A stretch of 64,000 bases of DNA, taken from Merdiplasma sp905207905. GTDB taxonomy: Bacteria; Bacillota; Clostridia; Lachnospirales; Lachnospiraceae. Position 1 is the first letter of the stretch; the number at the start of each line of letters is the position of its first letter. The notes under the pieces were generated by a model that worked only from the letters and a program-made list of their open reading frames with translations, searched no databases and was not told the origin of the DNA. The stretch is from NCBI GenBank assembly GCA_902475025.1, contig CABRXX010000006.1:1-64000 (forward strand), in the 5' to 3' direction. A program made the position numbers and the translations under genes. Below are positions 62,719-64,000 of the stretch, piece after piece.

Positions 62719-62742
62719 GGAAAATGCAGTGTGAAAAAACAC

Positions 62743-62771
62743 TTGCAATTAGAAGCGAATTCCAGTACAAT
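62743..62771 (+). promoter_or_regulatory. Promoter of the thiamine operon
   Basis: TTGCAA (62743-62748), 17-nt spacer, TACAAT (62766-62771), ~25 nt before the TPP riboswitch. Confidence 0.75.
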
Positions 62772-62794
62772 AAAAAGCGATATAAAAAAATAAA

Positions 62795-62885
62795 ACAGAC
62801 GGGAGCTTGTATGACAGGCTGAGAGGAAGGTATGACCTTCGACCGATAACCTGATTTGGATAATGCCAACGTAGGGATGCCTGGA
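62795..62885 (+). ncRNA. TPP riboswitch (thi box)
   Basis: ACGGGAGCTTGT, then GGCTGAGAGGAAGGTATGACC, and the hallmark AACCTGATTTGGATAATGCC followed by AACGTAGGGATGCC. All the conserved thi-box blocks are present in order. It precedes thiW and thiM and a terminator at 62900-62935, so TPP should shut off the operon by premature termination. Confidence 0.95.
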
Positions 62886-62899
62886 ATAGGACTATTTAG

Positions 62900-62935
62900 C
62901 GGAAGCTGCCAGATTAGGCGGCTTCCGTTTTTTTT
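62900..62935 (+). terminator. Expression-platform terminator of the TPP riboswitch
   Basis: CGGAAGCTGCC (62900-62910) pairs with GGCGGCTTCCG (to 62927), followed by eight Ts. Confidence 0.9.
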
Positions 62936-62968
62936 GTTTCATAGGAATGTCCTTCCTATGAAACAAAA
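62932..62968. repeat. Perfect 16-bp inverted repeat after the riboswitch terminator
   Basis: TTTTGTTTCATAGGAA (62932-62947) and TTCCTATGAAACAAAA (62953-62968) are exact complements with a 5-nt loop. The left arm overlaps the T-run of the terminator, giving a second hairpin in the leader. Confidence 0.8.
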
Positions 62969-63186
62969 TGCTTGGCAGGATCGCACTGCGGCGGGCAGGG
63001 AAGCCGTTCTGTGATGGAAAGGGAGTGAAAAGAGGATTCCCGATTGTTTCGGGCGGATAGAAGGGGAGCGCCTTGTGTCTTGTATTTTGCGATGGGAACC
63101 CGTGTTTCGGGGTGAGAGGAGAAAAGAGATTCTCGACCGGGCGGGGCTTTCGGGCTTCGTACAAAATACGAAAAGAGGATGATGAA
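62969..63186. other. Unexplained leader between TPP terminator and thiW
   Basis: No gene. It holds two related G/A-rich stretches (around 63020-63060 and 63115-63160, each AAAAGAGATTC-like followed by CGGGCGG) and a distant inverted repeat GTATTTTG (63082-63089)/CAAAATAC (63162-63169). An in-frame start at 63073 lacks a ribosome binding site. Confidence 0.45.
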
Positions 63187-63903
63187 ATGAAAGATCCTAA
63201 AGGATTGTTAAAAATGGTTGTGCTGTCGATGTTTGTAGGCTTGGGTGTGGTGATTTCTCCTATTCTGAGGGTGGAGGGAATGTGCCCCATGGCCCATTTT
63301 ATCAATGTGGTATGCGGGGTGTTTCTTGGCCCTTGGTACGCACTGCTGTGTGCCATTCTCATTGGCATCATAAGAATGGCGCTGATGGGGATCCCTCCGC
63401 TGGCTCTTACAGGAGCTGTGTTTGGAGCCTTTCTCTCAGGGATGTTCTATCAGATGTCCAGGGGGAAACTGATGGCAGCAGTGATTGGCGAGGTGATCGG
63501 AACGGGTCTGATCGGAGCGGTCGTTTCCTATCCGGTTATGACGTTTTTGTGGGGAAAGGAAGGATTGAGCTGGCTTTTTTATGTTCCTTCTTTTGTCTGC
63601 GGAACCCTGATCGGAGGAAGCATTGGATATCTCTTTTTGCGCAAGCTGGCAGATAACGGAATGCTGGCAAGACTTCAGGAGATGTTAGGATCGAAAAGCT
63701 ATACGGATCAGAGCAGTGTCCTGTCTCAGGCAGTGACCATTGCAGCGCTGGGAGCGGCAGGCTTCGTTGTGGTGAAAATAAGTGAAGACCTGTTTTCCCT
63801 CACTGCTCCGGCATGGTCCTTTCTGGCTTATGGGTTGCTGGCAGTCTTTCCGGCAGCCGGTATCATTTATTACATAACGAAAAAAATGAAAAGGGTTCAC
63901 TAA
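63187..63903 (+). CDS. thiW: ThiW thiazole-specific ECF transporter S component
   Basis: About 238 residues from the ATG at 63187. ThiW features are VVLSMFVGLGVVISPILRVEGMCPMAHF near the N-terminus, VCGVFLGPWYALLCAILIGI and GIPPLALTGAVFGAFLSGMFY; six hydrophobic helices fill the first ~165 residues. The C-terminal ~70 residues add another pair of helices and a short basic tail. It should bind the thiazole precursor hydroxyethylthiazole in the membrane and use a shared ECF module encoded elsewhere. TPP riboswitch and thiM neighbours fit this. Confidence 0.92.
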   Translation: MKDPKGLLKMVVLSMFVGLGVVISPILRVEGMCPMAHFINVVCGVFLGPWYALLCAILIGIIRMALMGIPPLALTGAVFGAFLSGMFYQMSRGKLMAAVIGEVIGTGLIGAVVSYPVMTFLWGKEGLSWLFYVPSFVCGTLIGGSIGYLFLRKLADNGMLARLQEMLGSKSYTDQSSVLSQAVTIAALGAAGFVVVKISEDLFSLTAPAWSFLAYGLLAVFPAAGIIYYITKKMKRVH

Positions 63904-64000
63904 ATGATAGAAACAATCAGAGAAAAGGTAAAAGAAACGAAGCCATTGGTTCACTGCATTACAAATCCCATTTCCATTCATCAGTGCGCCAACACAGTTC
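63904..64000 (+). CDS. thiM: Hydroxyethylthiazole kinase (3'-truncated by window edge)
   Basis: The ATG at 63904 follows the thiW stop directly, and the frame stays open to the window end. The 32 visible residues include KPLVHCITNPISIHQCANTV, the N-terminal signature of ThiM, which phosphorylates hydroxyethylthiazole for thiamine salvage. The rest lies outside the window. Confidence 0.9.
   Translation, partial: MIETIREKVKETKPLVHCITNPISIHQCANTV

Noticed and set aside
63073..63186. N-terminal extension of ThiW
   Set aside because: No ribosome binding site and the sequence does not fit ThiW; the ATG at 63187 gives the normal start.

Overview
The window reads as chromosome of a mid-GC, Gram-positive, spore-former-related anaerobe of the Lachnospiraceae type (Blautia and relatives). 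This is inferred from GGAGG-type ribosome binding sites throughout, a CIRCE element, a stand-alone Spo0A-type DNA-binding domain, TraX-, DUF6472- and DUF5721-like proteins, an orphan-type selenium gene set, and ABC sugar uptake with LytS/YesN two-component control. I see no rRNA, tRNA, CRISPR array, prophage or complete insertion sequence.

Layout. 1-4131: 3' end of a nucleoside ABC importer operon (ATPase, two permeases) ending in a nucleoside hydrolase; a PfkB-family kinase converges on it (4318-5238). 5582-15447: a ten-gene carbohydrate cluster with its own promoter and paired LacI-type operators. It holds a creatininase-family hydrolase, an RbsBAC-like importer, a sugar isomerase/epimerase, a ThuA-like protein, a zinc dehydrogenase, an unrecognised barrel-like protein, a LacI regulator behind a G10 tract, and RbsD. 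15707-19039: a NEW3-domain membrane protein with an ABC-2 exporter. 19198-22386: a small coiled-coil protein, a DUF6472 protein, an isochorismatase-type hydrolase, a degenerate acetylglutamate-kinase paralogue and uridine kinase. 22399-22802: a decayed lacI pseudogene. 22858-26019: a selenium cluster (selD, yedF, cysteine-desulfurase-like, DUF3343).

26209-32496: a SPOR-domain amidase, a divergent XRE/S24-like regulator facing a Spo0A-C-like protein across a perfect inverted repeat, an L,D-transpeptidase, mutY and a glycosyltransferase. 32711-35941: carB without carA. 36257-41232: a lipid kinase (minus strand), three tandem ~135-bp repeats, glnS, a YdcF-like protein, a HAD phosphatase and a small acidic protein. 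41301-43365: two AT-rich membrane proteins and TraX on the minus strand. 43760-46699: htpG with a CIRCE element, then a DUF5721 protein.

46927-60684: degV, then mglBAC, whose permease carries a ~220-residue coiled-coil N-terminus. Next come a YesN response regulator, a LytS-type kinase, two substrate-binding-protein-like sensors, and a GlgX-type debranching enzyme. 60827-62718: a lysine riboswitch with terminator controlling an NhaC-family (LysW-like) transporter. 62743-64000: a promoter, TPP riboswitch and terminator, then thiW and the 5' end of thiM.

How it fits together: the theme is scavenging of nucleosides, a ribose-like sugar, galactose-type sugars, lysine and thiamine precursors, with each uptake module next to its own sensor (LacI, LytS/YesN, riboswitch). 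The least explained parts are the 5.6-15.4 kb catabolic cluster, the coiled-coil MglC with its two accessory binding proteins, and the XRE/Spo0A-C divergent pair.
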